DNA from: Lysinibacillus fusiformis
GTDB taxonomy: Bacteria; Bacillota; Bacilli; Bacillales_A; Planococcaceae
Direction: 5' to 3'
DNA: 64,000 nt
NCBI GenBank assembly: GCA_030027265.1
Contig: JASENG010000001.1
Location: 62,001-126,000 of the forward strand
Of the stretch, positions 63,248 to 64,000 are shown in pieces (position 1 is the stretch's first letter; every line of letters begins with the position of its first letter). The notes below the pieces were generated by a model. It saw only the letters and a program-made list of their open reading frames with translations. It was not told the DNA's origin and made no database searches. The position numbers and the translations under genes are program-made.

Positions 63248-64000
63248 ATGAGTGTGAAACGTACGTTGTTAATTACAGGGCTTGGCTTATTTTCCATTAT
63301 TGCCTTGATAGCAGTGTTTACAACTTGGTATACAGTTGATGAATCCGAACAGGCAGTAGTCATCACTTTCGGTGAAGCAGATGAAACGATTACAGATTCT
63401 GGATTGCATTTTAAATTACCATGGCCAGTTCAAAAGGTAGAAGTACTTTCAAAAGAAACATATAGTTTACAGTTTGGCTATGAGCAAGCAGCAGATGGTG
63501 CAATCGAGTCTTACGATGATGAAACAAAAATGATTACGGGTGATGAAAACATTGTCCTAACAGATTTGGTTGTACAATGGAAAATAACAGATCCCAAGAA
63601 ATTTTTATTTAATGCAGAAGATCCAAAGCAAATATTACATAATGCGACTTCAAGTGCAATTCGTTCTATAATTGGCAGCTCGACTATCGATGATGCTTTG
63701 ACAAACGGAAAAGCCGATATTGAATTAAATACGAGGGACCTGTTAGTCTCGTTGGTAGATAAATATGATATTGGCGTAAGTATTTTAGGGGTAAAGCTTC
63801 AGGATGTTGAATTGCCAAATAAGGAAGTGCGTGCTGCATTTACTGCAGTAACAGATGCCCGCGAAACGAAAAATACAAAAACAAATGAAGCAGATAAATA
63901 TAAAAACCAAAAACTAAGTGAAGCCCAAGGTGAAAAAAGCGCAATTATGTCTCGAGCTGAAGGGGAAAAAGTAGCCCGTGTCCAGCAAGCAGAAGGAGAA
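63248..64000 (+). CDS. hflK: HflK, SPFH/band-7 protein, 3'-truncated by the window edge
   Basis: The frame opens at the ATG 63248 and is still open at the last base, giving 251 residues. One N-terminal transmembrane helix (about 6-27) is followed by an SPFH domain (DESEQAVVITFGEADETI, SGLHFKLPWPVQKVE, then IRSIIGSSTIDDALT and VKLQDVELP). The start of the coiled-coil region is Ala/Glu/Lys-rich (SRAEGEKVARVQQAEGE). HflK with HflC forms membrane cages around the FtsH protease in E. coli. The ribosome site is GAGGGGGG, eight bases upstream; it can pair with CCTCC just after it. In B. subtilis polA follows phoR, so this is a lineage difference. Confidence 0.93.
   Translation, partial: MSVKRTLLITGLGLFSIIALIAVFTTWYTVDESEQAVVITFGEADETITDSGLHFKLPWPVQKVEVLSKETYSLQFGYEQAADGAIESYDDETKMITGDENIVLTDLVVQWKITDPKKFLFNAEDPKQILHNATSSAIRSIIGSSTIDDALTNGKADIELNTRDLLVSLVDKYDIGVSILGVKLQDVELPNKEVRAAFTAVTDARETKNTKTNEADKYKNQKLSEAQGEKSAIMSRAEGEKVARVQQAEGE

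Overview
The window is 64 kb of chromosome from a low-GC, endospore-forming member of the Bacillota. Two alpha/beta-type SASP genes show spore formation. CcpA, AcuABC, EzrA, NrnA, NifZ/ThiI and the gene order place it close to Bacillus. The order follows the Bacillus subtilis ytx/acu/acs/ytc/citZ-phoPR region, with the differences expected of the Planococcaceae (Lysinibacillus/Solibacillus/Ureibacillus-like): a long FtsA-like gene after ytxH, argCJBD beside acsA, a class A PBP beside tyrS, and hflK after phoR. The genus cannot be fixed from the sequence alone. Almost everything is core housekeeping. There is no prophage, insertion sequence, CRISPR array, tRNA or rRNA.

Layout. 1-7.1 kb: the end of murC, ytxG/ytxH-like envelope stress genes, a divergent FtsA-like ATPase, DAHP synthase/chorismate mutase, ccpA. 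7.1-11.6 kb: acuABC divergent from acsA, an acetylation/deacetylation circuit controlling acetyl-CoA synthetase. 11.7-16.2 kb: argCJBD behind a promoter with two ARG boxes. 16.5-21.3 kb: PBP1-type bifunctional transglycosylase/transpeptidase, and tyrS under a tyrosine T-box. 21.3-23.3 kb: the only accessory-looking segment, with a decayed ORF, a TetR regulator, two matched operators and a DoxX-like membrane protein. 23.3-29.8 kb: rpsD with an autoregulatory-type leader, dgcP, ytsP, hisJ, ezrA. 29.9-35.1 kb: nifZ-thiI, twin SASP genes, ytcI. 35.2-45.7 kb: sppA-yteJ, tpx, ytxK, uspA, ald, an M24 peptidase, ytkL, ytoI, ytpI, nrnA. 45.7-54.8 kb: dnaE, a FadR-type regulator with a perfect palindromic operator, accDA, pfkA-pyk. 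54.8-64 kb: fxsA, ytvI, citZ-icd, mdh, a MaoC-like gene, phoPR and the start of hflK.

How the genes work together. Central carbon flow is concentrated here: glycolysis exit (pfkA, pyk), acetate activation (acsA with acuABC), fatty-acid initiation (accDA), the first TCA steps (citZ, icd, mdh), alanine catabolism (ald) and the regulator CcpA. A second theme is the envelope: murC, PBP1, EzrA, the FtsA-like protein and PhoPR.

I found no wholly new multi-gene system. The observations most worth a second look are: an FtsA-like protein with about five repeating beta-grasp-like units; a FadR-type regulator with a degenerate ligand domain and a 21-bp perfect palindrome at its own start site; a TetR/DoxX module with paired operators and a leader holding an 18-codon ORF inside a hairpin; twin SASP genes identical at every synonymous site over 197 nt; a DnaE whose PHP domain has lost its metal-binding histidines; and a PhoR without an extracytoplasmic sensor domain.
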